Shown here: one piece after another, positions 1-7,858 of the stretch | Layout of the letters: every line of letters starts with the position of its first letter | How positions within the stretch are numbered: position 1 is the first letter of the stretch | The notes under the pieces: model-generated | Told to the model about the DNA's origin: nothing | Databases searched by the model: none | The model's input: only the letters and a program-made list of their open reading frames with translations | Program-made: the position numbers and the translations under genes | Assembly: GCF_000517545.1 (NCBI RefSeq) | Contig: NZ_BAIV01000011.1 | Coordinates: 85,194 to 149,193 of the forward strand | Length of the DNA: 64,000 nucleotides | Origin: Bacteroides reticulotermitis JCM 10512 | GTDB taxonomy: Bacteria; Bacteroidota; Bacteroidia; Bacteroidales; Bacteroidaceae | Direction: 5' to 3'

Positions 1-810
1 GCGGAAAACATCCGCCTGTTGCTGATAACGATCCTGCACCACAAAGCCCTCACCCAATATCTTCTCGATGCGTTCTTGTACCGCTGCGATATTTGCATTG
101 GGCTTTAGTTTCAATTCGATGGCGGATACTTCGGTGGAATAGTCCAACAGATGTCGTAAAAATTTAAGAGAGGTCAGAATATATTTCCCGTCGTATTGCT
201 GCTGATTCACAACAAAGACCACACCGGGAGAATATAGGTAATCACGATTAAAAGATGCACCGGGGTTTGCCATATTCACTTTGGCATTCCGCTTAGGCAG
301 ATATATCTGCAAGGGGTCTACAAACTCAAGTCCGGTTCCCAAGGTAGCTACCAACTCCACCCCCATCACTCCATAATCGACGATGGAATCATGCAGAAGA
401 AAGTGCCCCGTTCCGTACAGAATACTGTCAATAGCAGTCAGCTGCTCGAAGTTGTCTTCAACGCCTTTCAAAACGACCATAGCCTGACGATCTTTATATT
501 GCACCATCGCATTCTCTTCAAGCGTTTGCGTAAATACATCCACTTCCGGAAGAGAACAAACGGTACGGATGCGCGCATCCTGTCCATCAAAGACCTTGCC
601 TTCACGAACTGTAACCTTCAGCTGCGGATCGAAAGCGGTAAAGAAGCTGGCAACCATATCCTGAAACCCGTTAAAAACAGACAATGTGCAGACTAACGCC
701 AGGGTTGCCAACGCTACTCCACACACAGATATGCCGGATATTATATTGATCGCATTATGCTTCTTCTTGGAAAAAAGATAACGCTTTGCTATATAGAAAG
801 GGAAGTTCAC
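1..810 (-). CDS. FtsX-type ABC permease, LolE/LolC-like (partial, 3' end outside window)
   Basis: Inner-membrane permease subunit of the FtsX/LolCE family, which helps ABC ATPases move lipoproteins or other envelope substrates. Read from a GTG start, the frame opens VNFPFYIAKRYLFSKKKH, then has a hydrophobic segment at about residues 24-45 (NIISGISVCGVALATLA), followed by a periplasmic MacB-like core of at least 200 residues. The remaining membrane segments lie beyond the window edge. The GTG start overlaps the rbfA stop as GTGA, so translational coupling is likely, and the gene is the last visible member of the leftward pyk-methyltransferase-rbfA run. No ATG fits the N-terminus. Assignment to the family is firm; the LolE versus LolC role and the substrate are inferred. 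Confidence 0.85.
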   Translation of the reverse strand, partial: MNFPFYIAKRYLFSKKKHNAINIISGISVCGVALATLALVCTLSVFNGFQDMVASFFTAFDPQLKVTVREGKVFDGQDARIRTVCSLPEVDVFTQTLEENAMVQYKDRQAMVVLKGVEDNFEQLTAIDSILYGTGHFLLHDSIVDYGVMGVELVATLGTGLEFVDPLQIYLPKRNAKVNMANPGASFNRDYLYSPGVVFVVNQQQYDGKYILTSLKFLRHLLDYSTEVSAIELKLKPNANIAAVQERIEKILGEGFVVQDRYQQQADVFR

Positions 811-1139
811 TTGAGCAATGAGTCAATCTTTTCGATATAATCCAGCGAGTCATCCACAAAGAATTTCAATTCGGGAATAATACGCAGTTGATGGCGCACC
901 CGAGTTCCTAATTCATAACGGATAGACTTCATGTTTTCGTTAATATTCTTCACCAGTTCATCGGCCTTCTCAGAGGGAAAAACGCTGAGATAAGCGCGAG
1001 CGATACTCATATCCGGACTAATACGTACGGCACTTACTGATACCAGGGTACCATGCATCGCCTTCGTTTGTAACAGAAAAATCTCACTCAACTCCTTCTG
1101 CAACAGACGAGCTATTTTACTTTGTCTGGTTGTTTCCAT
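807..1139 (-). CDS. rbfA: Ribosome-binding factor A
   Basis: RbfA is a small KH-fold protein that binds the immature 30S subunit and aids maturation of the 5' end of 16S rRNA and cold adaptation. The 110-residue protein has the family's usual length. It starts METTRQSKIARLLQKELSEI, contains the segment VSVSAVRISPDMSIARAYLS that matches the conserved RbfA core, and ends in the LRIIPELKFFVDDSLDYIEKI pattern typical of the family. It lies between an O-methyltransferase gene and a permease gene whose start codon overlaps its stop, so all three probably share a transcript. No anomalies are seen. Confidence 0.95.
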   Translation of the reverse strand: METTRQSKIARLLQKELSEIFLLQTKAMHGTLVSVSAVRISPDMSIARAYLSVFPSEKADELVKNINENMKSIRYELGTRVRHQLRIIPELKFFVDDSLDYIEKIDSLLK

Positions 1140-1160
1140 AATTTATCTCCTATTCCTATT

Positions 1161-1797
1161 TTACTTTTTTCTTATTATCGTCAATCCATCACGTAGAGGT
1201 AGAATGACTTTCTCGACCCGGTCATCTTTTGCAATAAAATCATTAAAGATCTTTATTCCGATGGTTTGCGCATCTGCGTTACGCGGCTGTTCCACCACAT
1301 GCCCATCCCACAAGGTGTTATCGGCAATGATGTATCCTCCTTTTGCCAGGTTAGTCAAAACCATTTCGTAATAATCGACATATTTGCGTTTATCACCATC
1401 AACAAAAGCCAAATCGAATGTTATATTTAAACGGGGAACCAACTCAAGTGCGTCCTATATAGAATTTTATTTTATCAGCATATGCTGAGTTCTCCAGCCA
1501 AGGACGCGTAAAATCTTCTTGCTCATCATTGATTTCAAACGTATGCAACATTCCGTTTTCCGGTAATCCTTCTGCCAGACAAAGTGCAGAATAGCCACTA
1601 TACGTTCCTATTTCCAACACTTGACGAGGGCGAATCATCTCCACAAACATTTTCAACATCCGTCCCTGCAGATGCCCGGAAGCCATACGGGGACGGAGTA
1701 GTTTTACATGCGTATCACGATAAAGCGCTTTCAGATAATCACTTTCCGCGTCAATATGCTGCAAAATGTATGCATCAAGTGATTCGGTATTCTGCAT
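1161..1797 (-). CDS. SAM-dependent O-methyltransferase (frame broken once)
   Basis: Class I SAM-dependent methyltransferase of the O-methyltransferase (methyltransf_3, caffeoyl-CoA-type) family; the physiological acceptor in Bacteroides is unknown. The first 113 or so residues carry the SAM-binding motif VLEIGTYSGYSALCLAEG and run to FYIG. The rest, from DALELVPRLNITFDLAFVDGDK to DGLTIIRKK, lies in another frame. The switch is near 1454, where homologues would read YIGDAL. The offset requires a 2-base loss (for example one GA unit of GGAGAC) or a 1-base gain. Joined, the product is about 212 residues, normal for the family. It starts 12 bases after the pyk stop, implying an operon. Whether the break is real or a consensus error cannot be told here. 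Confidence 0.85.
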
Positions 1798-1809
1798 TAC
1801 AGCCAGTGT

Positions 1810-3264
1810 TTACAGATAACGGTTTTTATTAGGTAAAACAGTTTCTTCCGAATACTTCAACGCATCTTCTACATCGTTAATCTCGAGGAAAGAAGTCTGT
1901 GTTCCTGCCTTACCACTGCTCAAATAACCTACCATATCGCTCGGTTGCAAACGTCCTTCTTTCAGCAGACGACGCAGTGCAGCGAAATAATAATCTTGTC
2001 CATTGGCCAGTTCAGGCATATAGATAGCCTCTACACCATAAGACAACGCTAAATGACGCATTGTTTTTTCTTTGTAACAGATAGCCAACACCGGATACTT
2101 TCCACGGAAAGCAGCTAGGTTACGAGCGGTGCGTCCGCTATAGCTATCGGTAATAATTGCACGTATCTTCAATTTGGCAGTTGCCTTAACAGCTTGTTTA
2201 GCCAAAAATGCGGTAACATCATTGCTATCGTCCAACGGAATGCGAATATCATTCTCTTCCAATTTATCTTGTTCTGCCTGGGCAGCAATCTTAGCCATTG
2301 TCTTCACAGCCTCTAGCGGATATTTTCCATAAGCTGTTTCACCGCTCAACATCAACGCATCTGTGCGATAATAGATTGCATTGGCAATATCAGTCACTTC
2401 CGCACGGGTCGGACGTGGATTATTGATCATTGTATGCAACATTTGCGTAGCCACGATAACCGGCTTTTTAGCCAAAATACATTTGCGGATAAGCACACGT
2501 TGGATGCCCGGAATACGTTCTTGCGGAACTTCAATTCCCAAATCTCCACGAGCGACCATTACGCCGTCGGCTACTTCCAATATTTCGTCGATATTGTCTA
2601 CACCCTCTTGATTCTCAATCTTAGCGATAATTTTAATGTCGCTGTCATGAGCATCCAAAATAGCCCGAATATCAAGCACATCTTGTCTGTTACGTACAAA
2701 AGAGTGAGCGATAAAATCAATATCTTTTTCAATTGCATAAAGAATATTGTTCTTGTCTTTTTCAGTCAGCGAAGGCAAGTTTATACGAACTCCGGGTACA
2801 TTAACGCTCTTACGGCTACCAAGTGTTGCCTCATTCTTAACCTCACAAATCAATTCGCTGCTGTTTTTGTCGACAACTTCCAGTTCCAACTCTCCGTCAT
2901 CAATAAGTACGGTACCTCCAATTGCAAGGTCATGCACAAATTCAGGATAAGAAACAGCGATGCACTCACGTGTTGTTTCCAAATCCGGATTGCCTACTAT
3001 TTTCACTTTATCACCGATCAAATACAGAATTGGTTCAGCACTGGCAGTAGTCCGAACCTCAGGTCCCTTGGTATCCATCAAAATGCCAATGCGATTGGAC
3101 ACAGTCCGCACATTGGCAATCAAAGCTTCAAAACCGTCACGACTAGCATGTGCCGTGTTCATACGAACCACATTCATACCGGCATCGAACAAATTTTGTA
3201 TAAAGTCTACATCGCAACGTCTATCAGAGATGGAAGCGACAATTTTAGTCTGTTTCAGTAACAT
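1810..3264 (-). CDS. pyk: Pyruvate kinase
   Basis: Converts phosphoenolpyruvate and ADP to pyruvate and ATP, the last step of glycolysis, in the cytoplasm. The 484-residue protein has the family length. It starts MLLKQTKIVASISDRRCDVDFI and has the TIM-barrel motif VRMNTAHAS, the metal and phosphate site region IIAKIENQEGVDNIDEI followed by VARGDLGIEVP, and the segment TRAEVTDIANAIYYRTDALM then LSGETAYGKYP. The C-terminal regulatory domain is present. It reads in the same direction as aroQ upstream (111 bases away) and is followed closely by the methyltransferase gene. No frame defects. Confidence 0.96.
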   Translation of the reverse strand: MLLKQTKIVASISDRRCDVDFIQNLFDAGMNVVRMNTAHASRDGFEALIANVRTVSNRIGILMDTKGPEVRTTASAEPILYLIGDKVKIVGNPDLETTRECIAVSYPEFVHDLAIGGTVLIDDGELELEVVDKNSSELICEVKNEATLGSRKSVNVPGVRINLPSLTEKDKNNILYAIEKDIDFIAHSFVRNRQDVLDIRAILDAHDSDIKIIAKIENQEGVDNIDEILEVADGVMVARGDLGIEVPQERIPGIQRVLIRKCILAKKPVIVATQMLHTMINNPRPTRAEVTDIANAIYYRTDALMLSGETAYGKYPLEAVKTMAKIAAQAEQDKLEENDIRIPLDDSNDVTAFLAKQAVKATAKLKIRAIITDSYSGRTARNLAAFRGKYPVLAICYKEKTMRHLALSYGVEAIYMPELANGQDYYFAALRRLLKEGRLQPSDMVGYLSSGKAGTQTSFLEINDVEDALKYSEETVLPNKNRYL

Positions 3265-3375
3265 AGTCTTTCTAATATATTTATGTATTATCTTATTCTA
3301 AATTCACAAGCAGGATAAACCCGGAAAATCTCTATCTTCTAATGCGTCAAGTCAGAGAACTAAAGTGCTACAAAG

Positions 3376-3807
3376 CTATTTAATCGATGAGGAATCCAAC
3401 AAAGCTTCCACTGCCAATCGGTAAGAGTTTAATCCAAAGCCACAGATAACTCCCTTACACGCACAAGCAATCATAGAAACATGGCGGAACGACTCGCGCG
3501 TATGCACATTGGATATATGAACCTCTATCACCGGTGAAGTCACCGACCGAATGGCATCTTGCAATGCGATAGAAGTATGTGTATAAGCTCCGGCATTCAA
3601 TATGATACCGTCTACTTCGAATCCGGTCTGCTGAATACAGTCTATCATTTCCCCTTCCACATTCGACTGGAAGTAATCGATGGTAACATCCGTATACCTT
3701 TCCCGAAGCTCACTCAAATAATCTTCAAATGTAACACTTCCATATATAGAAGGTTCACGCTTACCCAATAGATTAATGTTGGGACCATTAATAATCTGTA
3801 TCCTCAT
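3376..3807 (-). CDS. aroQ: 3-dehydroquinate dehydratase, type II
   Basis: Dehydrates 3-dehydroquinate to 3-dehydroshikimate in the shikimate pathway. The 143-residue protein is the normal length for the dodecameric type II enzyme. It opens MRIQIINGPNINLLGKREP followed by SIYG, which holds the flexible-lid Arg and catalytic Tyr. It then has ILNAGAYTHTSIAL and the catalytic-His segment EVHISNVHTRESFRH. I chose the ATG at 3807 because the family begins at this Met; the upstream in-frame Met at 3840 would add an unconserved basic extension and lies inside the promoter region. A -7 box, TACCTTTG on the leftward strand at 3864-3871, is well placed to drive it. Confidence 0.95.
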   Translation of the reverse strand: MRIQIINGPNINLLGKREPSIYGSVTFEDYLSELRERYTDVTIDYFQSNVEGEMIDCIQQTGFEVDGIILNAGAYTHTSIALQDAIRSVTSPVIEVHISNVHTRESFRHVSMIACACKGVICGFGLNSYRLAVEALLDSSSIK

Positions 3808-3829
3808 CGCGCAATCTTTATTTTTATGA

Positions 3830-3871
3830 TACCTTTGCATCCAAAGAACAATATTTCAAGATGCAAAGGTA
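3830..3871. promoter_or_regulatory. Face-to-face -7 boxes in a perfect 12-bp inverted repeat between aroQ and xerD
   Basis: TACCTTTGCATC at 3830-3841 on the plus strand is mirrored exactly by its reverse complement at 3860-3871. Each arm contains a full match to the Bacteroidales -7 element TAnnTTTG: one pointing right toward xerD, one pointing left toward aroQ. The expected starts lie inward of the boxes, so the two 5' ends would overlap by roughly 15-20 bases. No clear -33 TTTG is seen for either. Confidence 0.5.
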
Positions 3872-3880
3872 GAAAAAAGA

Positions 3881-4840
3881 ATGGAAATCAACGAAAAAAA
3901 ACAGAAGAAGGATGCACAAGAACAGATAATCAAAAAGTATCAACAATACTTGAAGCTGGAAAAGTCACTATCTTCACATACTTTAGACGCTTATCTTACT
4001 GATCTTGACAAGCTTTTGAGCTTCCTCACACTGGAAGGTGTTGACGTACTGGAAGTCTGCCTGGCAGATCTCCAGAGTTTCAGCGCCGGGCTACACGACA
4101 TCGGTATCCATCCCCGTTCGCAAGCCCGCATCCTCTCCGGAATCAAATCATTCTTCCGCTTCCTTATTTTAGAAGATTTTATAAAGGCCGATCCTAGCGA
4201 ACTCCTCGACAGTCCCCGTATCGGCTTCAAACTACCCGAAGTACTGACCATTGAAGAAATAGACAATATTATCTCCTGCGTTGACTTAAGCAAAGTGGAA
4301 GGGCAACGCAACCGAGCCATTTTGGAAACACTTTATAGCTGCGGCCTCCGAGTGTCTGAACTGACCAATCTGAAGTTGTCCGATCTATACTTTGAAGAAG
4401 GATTTATCAAAGTCGACGGCAAAGGAAACAAGCAACGACTGGTACCAATTTCTCCACGAGCCATCAGAGAAATACAGCTTTATTTCATGGATCGGAATCA
4501 AATCGAAATTAAAAAAAATTATGAAGATTTTGTATTTATCAGTCAACGCCGGGGAAAGCCTTTATCGCGCATCATGATTTTCCATCTCATCAAAGAGTTG
4601 GCCGTGACAGCCCAAATTACCAAAAACATAAGCCCACATACCTTCCGGCACTCTTTTGCCACTCATTTACTCGAAGGAGGAGCCAATTTAAGAGCCATTC
4701 AGAGTATGCTGGGACATGAGTCAATTACGACCACAGAGATCTACACACACATCGATCGGAACATGCTCCGCAGTGAAATAATAGAGCACCACCCTCGAAA
4801 TATCAAGTATAGGGCTGAGAAAGGGAATGATTTTCATTAA
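3881..4840 (+). CDS. xerD: Tyrosine recombinase XerD
   Basis: Site-specific recombinase that, with its XerC partner, resolves chromosome dimers at dif. The 319-residue protein has an N-terminal SAM-like core-binding domain (about residues 10-100, with LEKSLSSHTLDAYLTDL) and a C-terminal catalytic domain. Catalytic residues are visible: Arg in LYSCGLRVSELTNL, Lys in VDGKGNKQRLVPI, HxxR in HTFRHSFATHLLEGG, His in LGHESITTTEIYTHI, and the nucleophile Tyr in IYTHI. It sits among housekeeping genes with no inverted repeats, att sites or cargo, so a chromosomal Xer role is favoured over a mobile-element integrase. Confidence 0.92.
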   Translation: MEINEKKQKKDAQEQIIKKYQQYLKLEKSLSSHTLDAYLTDLDKLLSFLTLEGVDVLEVCLADLQSFSAGLHDIGIHPRSQARILSGIKSFFRFLILEDFIKADPSELLDSPRIGFKLPEVLTIEEIDNIISCVDLSKVEGQRNRAILETLYSCGLRVSELTNLKLSDLYFEEGFIKVDGKGNKQRLVPISPRAIREIQLYFMDRNQIEIKKNYEDFVFISQRRGKPLSRIMIFHLIKELAVTAQITKNISPHTFRHSFATHLLEGGANLRAIQSMLGHESITTTEIYTHIDRNMLRSEIIEHHPRNIKYRAEKGNDFH

Positions 4841-4888
4841 ATTATGATAAAATCAGCCCTTAATTTACATATATATTTTAAGATTTAA

Positions 4889-4896
4889 TATCTTTG
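4889..4896 (+). promoter_or_regulatory. -7 box for the TPR lipoprotein gene
   Basis: TATCTTTG matches TAnnTTTG exactly, about 80 bases before the ATG at 4977. The upstream stretch is AT-rich with no clear -33 TTTG. The strong codon bias of the downstream gene fits a strong promoter. Confidence 0.45.
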
Positions 4897-4976
4897 CGTT
4901 ACTCTTTCTGCGGTTTAGCAGCCAAAGTTTGTGAATAGGCGATATTTCAATTACAAACATTTAATTTATACCTAAA

Positions 4977-6671
4977 ATGACTAAGAAGTTGTACTTGCCT
5001 TTACTCATGGCAATGTTTGTTGCATTATTCTCTTCATGTAGCAAAAAAATGGGTGAATTATCATCTGATTACTTCACTGTGACTCCACAAGTGTTGGAAG
5101 CTGTAGGTGGTAAAGTTCCTGCAACCATTAACGGCAAATTTCCTGAAAAGTATTTCAACAAGAAAGCAGTAGTAGAAGTAACTCCGGTTTTGAGATGGAA
5201 CGGTGGTGAAGCTAAAGGACAGACTGCCACATTCCAAGGTGAAAAAGTAGAAGGTAACGACCAAACTATCTCTTACAAGGTAGGCGGTAGCTACACGATG
5301 AAAACATCTTTTGACTATGTTCCCGAAATGGCTAAATCTGAATTGTATCTAGAATTCAAAGCTACAATCGGCAACAAGACAGTTACTATTCCTGCGGTGA
5401 AAGTAGCTGATGGTGTAATCTCTACTTCAGAATTACTGAACAATACATTAGGAAGCGCTAACCCTGCTTTAGGTGAAGATGCTTTCCAACGTATCATCAA
5501 AGAAAAACATGACGCTAACATCATGTTCTTGATCCAACAAGCTAACATTCGTTCCAGCGAATTGAAGACAGCTCAAAACTTCAACAAAGAAGTTGCTAAC
5601 ATTAACGACGCTGCCAACAAAAAGATCAGCAACATCGAAGTATCTGCATACGCATCTCCAGACGGTGGTGTAAGCTTGAATACTACTTTAGCTGAAAATC
5701 GTGAAGGTAACACAACTAAGCTGTTGAGCAAAGACTTGAAGAAAGCTAAGATTGACGCTCCGATTGATGCAAAATATACTGCACAAGACTGGCAAGGTTT
5801 CCAGGAGTTGGTATCTAAATCCAGCATCCAGGACAAAGAGTTGATCCTTCGCGTTCTTTCTATGTACCAAGATCCTGCTCAGAGAGAGCAAGAAATCAAA
5901 AACATTTCTTCTGTATACAAAAACTTAGCTGACGAAATTCTGCCTCAGTTGCGTCGTTCACGTTTGACTTTGAACTATGAAATCATTGGTAAGTCTGACG
6001 AAGAAATTACGAAGCTTGCTTCTTCTGATCCTTCTCAGTTGAATATCGAAGAGCTGCTTTACGCTGCTACACTGACTAAGAATGCTGCTACACAAGAAGC
6101 TATCTATACACAAGCAACCAAACAGTTCCCTAACGATTACCGTGCATACAACAACTTAGGTAAGCTTGCTTACCAAGCTGGTAACGTTGACAAAGCTGAA
6201 TCTTACTTGAAGAAAGCTGCTAGCATCAACGCTGCTCCTGAAGTAAACATGAACTTAGGTTTGGTTTCTTTGGTGAAAGGCAACAAATCTGCAGCAGAAG
6301 CTTACTTCGGTAAAGCAGCAGGTACGAAAGAATTGGGCGAATCAATGGGTAACCTATACGTAGCTCAAGGTCAGTACGAAAGAGCTGTTAACTCATTTGG
6401 TGATACCAAAACTAACAGTGCTGCTCTGGCTCAGATTCTGGCAAAAGACTACAACAAAGCTAAAAACACATTGGCTAGCGTAGAAAAACCAGATGCATAC
6501 ACAGACTATTTGATGGCTGTACTAGGTGCAAGAACTAACAATTCTTCTATGGTAACAAGCAGCTTGAAGAGCGCTGTTGCTAAAGAACCATCTTTGGCTA
6601 AGAAAGCTGTAACTGATTTGGAATTCGCAAAATTCTTCACTAGTTCAGACTTTATGAGCATCATTAAATAA
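4977..6671 (+). CDS. OmpA-like/TPR outer-membrane lipoprotein, probably abundant
   Basis: A 564-residue lipoprotein of unknown exact function; Bacteroidales relatives are annotated as tetratricopeptide-repeat or outer-membrane proteins. The signal peptide ends in a lipobox, FVALFSSCSKK. Residues about 25-160 form a beta-rich region. Residues about 160-330 include VSAYASPDGGVSLNTTLAEN, which resembles the peptidoglycan-binding OmpA-like fold. Residues about 370-490 hold TPR helices (DYRAYNNLGKLAYQAGN). Codon use is strikingly restricted (GCT, AAC, TTG, CGT), unlike its neighbours, which suggests high expression. It is monocistronic: it has its own -7 box and a strong terminator. A structural or peptidoglycan-linking role is inferred only. 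Confidence 0.8.
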   Translation: MTKKLYLPLLMAMFVALFSSCSKKMGELSSDYFTVTPQVLEAVGGKVPATINGKFPEKYFNKKAVVEVTPVLRWNGGEAKGQTATFQGEKVEGNDQTISYKVGGSYTMKTSFDYVPEMAKSELYLEFKATIGNKTVTIPAVKVADGVISTSELLNNTLGSANPALGEDAFQRIIKEKHDANIMFLIQQANIRSSELKTAQNFNKEVANINDAANKKISNIEVSAYASPDGGVSLNTTLAENREGNTTKLLSKDLKKAKIDAPIDAKYTAQDWQGFQELVSKSSIQDKELILRVLSMYQDPAQREQEIKNISSVYKNLADEILPQLRRSRLTLNYEIIGKSDEEITKLASSDPSQLNIEELLYAATLTKNAATQEAIYTQATKQFPNDYRAYNNLGKLAYQAGNVDKAESYLKKAASINAAPEVNMNLGLVSLVKGNKSAAEAYFGKAAGTKELGESMGNLYVAQGQYERAVNSFGDTKTNSAALAQILAKDYNKAKNTLASVEKPDAYTDYLMAVLGARTNNSSMVTSSLKSAVAKEPSLAKKAVTDLEFAKFFTSSDFMSIIK

Positions 6672-6701
6672 GCGAAAACAACCCTTATTTAAAATATAAC
6701 G

Positions 6702-6740
6702 AATTGCCCGTCACACAAATGACGGGCAATTCTTTTTTTT
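6702..6740 (+). terminator. Rho-independent terminator after the TPR lipoprotein gene
   Basis: A perfect 12-bp stem (AATTGCCCGTCA at 6702-6713 paired with 6720-6731) encloses a 6-base loop and is followed by C and a run of T. It lies 30 bases after the stop codon. Confidence 0.9.
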
Positions 6741-6753
6741 TATCTTCAAAAAC

Positions 6754-6761
6754 CGTACTTT
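6754..6761 (+). promoter_or_regulatory. Possible -7 box for the thioredoxin-fold lipoprotein gene
   Basis: TACTTTCG differs from TAnnTTTG at one position and lies about 20 bases upstream of the ATG at 6782, just after the preceding gene's terminator. Confidence 0.3.
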
Positions 6762-6781
6762 CGCAGAAAAGAATACAAAAG

Positions 6782-7846
6782 ATGAAGCATATAGGTCTCT
6801 TTCTAATCATAATTACCGCATTATTCGGCTGCAAAAACGCATCGAAGCAGATAACGATCAGTGGAGAAATCAAGGGATTAGGTACCGACACCCTTCTCTT
6901 ATACGGGTTAGACGAGTTGTACGATCGCATTGATACCGTTTATGTCGAGGACGATAAATTCTCATTTCAAACGGACATCGATACAGCCACGTATGTAGCG
7001 TTATTATTTAATGACCGAACAGAATATCCAATCTTTCTGGATAAAGGCAACCATATTAAGATTGAAGGAGATACCAGTAACCTAAATCGCCTTCATGTAG
7101 AAGGTAATATATATAATGAGGAGTTCACCGCTTTTCAGTATGAGTTGGAGCAAGCGGGTTTATCATCTTCGAAAGCAATTGAAGAGAAGGCCGAAGCATT
7201 TATCAAAGAACATCACTCCTCATTTGTCAGCCTCTACCTGCTAGACAAATACTTCGTGCAAAAAGACGAGCCGAACTTCGAGAAGATTAAGTCCTTAATC
7301 GATGTTATGACGGGTGTGCTGCAAGACAAAACCTACATTGAGAAGCTGAACGAGCAGATTGCTCAAGCCGAAAAAACAGACGTAGGCAAATACGCGCCAT
7401 TTTTCAATCTGCCGAATGCTAAAGGCGAGAAGATCAGCCGTTCCTCCGAAGTCTTCAAAAAGAAGAATCTGTTGATCAACTTCTGGGCTTCCTGGGGAGA
7501 TAGCATTGCCAATAAACAGACCAACAGAGAACTACGTAAGATATACGACTCCTACAAAAAGAGCAAATACTTTGCCATGCTTGGCGTATCTTTCGACATC
7601 AACAAGCAGCAATGGAAAGATGCCATTAAGAAAGACACCTTGAATTGGGAACAAGTTTGCGATTTCGGCGGACTCAACTCGGAGGCAACCAAACCGTATA
7701 GCGGCGAACAACTACCCGCGAACATTCTCCTTGCTCCTGATGGTAAGATACTGGCTAAAAACCTGCAAGGCGCGGAGTTAAAAAAGAAAATAGAAGAAGT
7801 CGTGGCCGAAGCAGCAGAGAAAGATAAGAACGACAAGAAAAAATAA
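6782..7846 (+). CDS. Thioredoxin-fold (TlpA/AhpC-like) lipoprotein with DUF4369-type N-terminus, lacking CXXC
   Basis: A 354-residue lipoprotein starting MKHIGLFLIIITALFGCKNA, with the lipobox Cys at about residue 17. I chose this Met because the longer frame adds 26 residues lying over the upstream terminator. Residues about 22-110 resemble the DUF4369 domain found before thioredoxin folds in Bacteroidales. Residues about 200-335 form the thioredoxin-like domain (VGKYAPFFNLPNAKGEKI, NLLINFWASWG). Family members have WCxxC at the active site; here the segment reads WASWGDSIANKQ with no cysteine, so the usual disulfide chemistry is absent. It ends in a Lys-rich tail (KDKNDKKK). Role unknown: chaperone or peroxide-independent function possible. 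Confidence 0.75.
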   Translation: MKHIGLFLIIITALFGCKNASKQITISGEIKGLGTDTLLLYGLDELYDRIDTVYVEDDKFSFQTDIDTATYVALLFNDRTEYPIFLDKGNHIKIEGDTSNLNRLHVEGNIYNEEFTAFQYELEQAGLSSSKAIEEKAEAFIKEHHSSFVSLYLLDKYFVQKDEPNFEKIKSLIDVMTGVLQDKTYIEKLNEQIAQAEKTDVGKYAPFFNLPNAKGEKISRSSEVFKKKNLLINFWASWGDSIANKQTNRELRKIYDSYKKSKYFAMLGVSFDINKQQWKDAIKKDTLNWEQVCDFGGLNSEATKPYSGEQLPANILLAPDGKILAKNLQGAELKKKIEEVVAEAAEKDKNDKKK

Positions 7847-7858
7847 CCAAAAACCAAC

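Noticed and set aside
3881..4840. Integrase of a mobile element
   Set aside because: The protein matches chromosomal XerD, sits among housekeeping genes, and no att repeats or cargo are seen.
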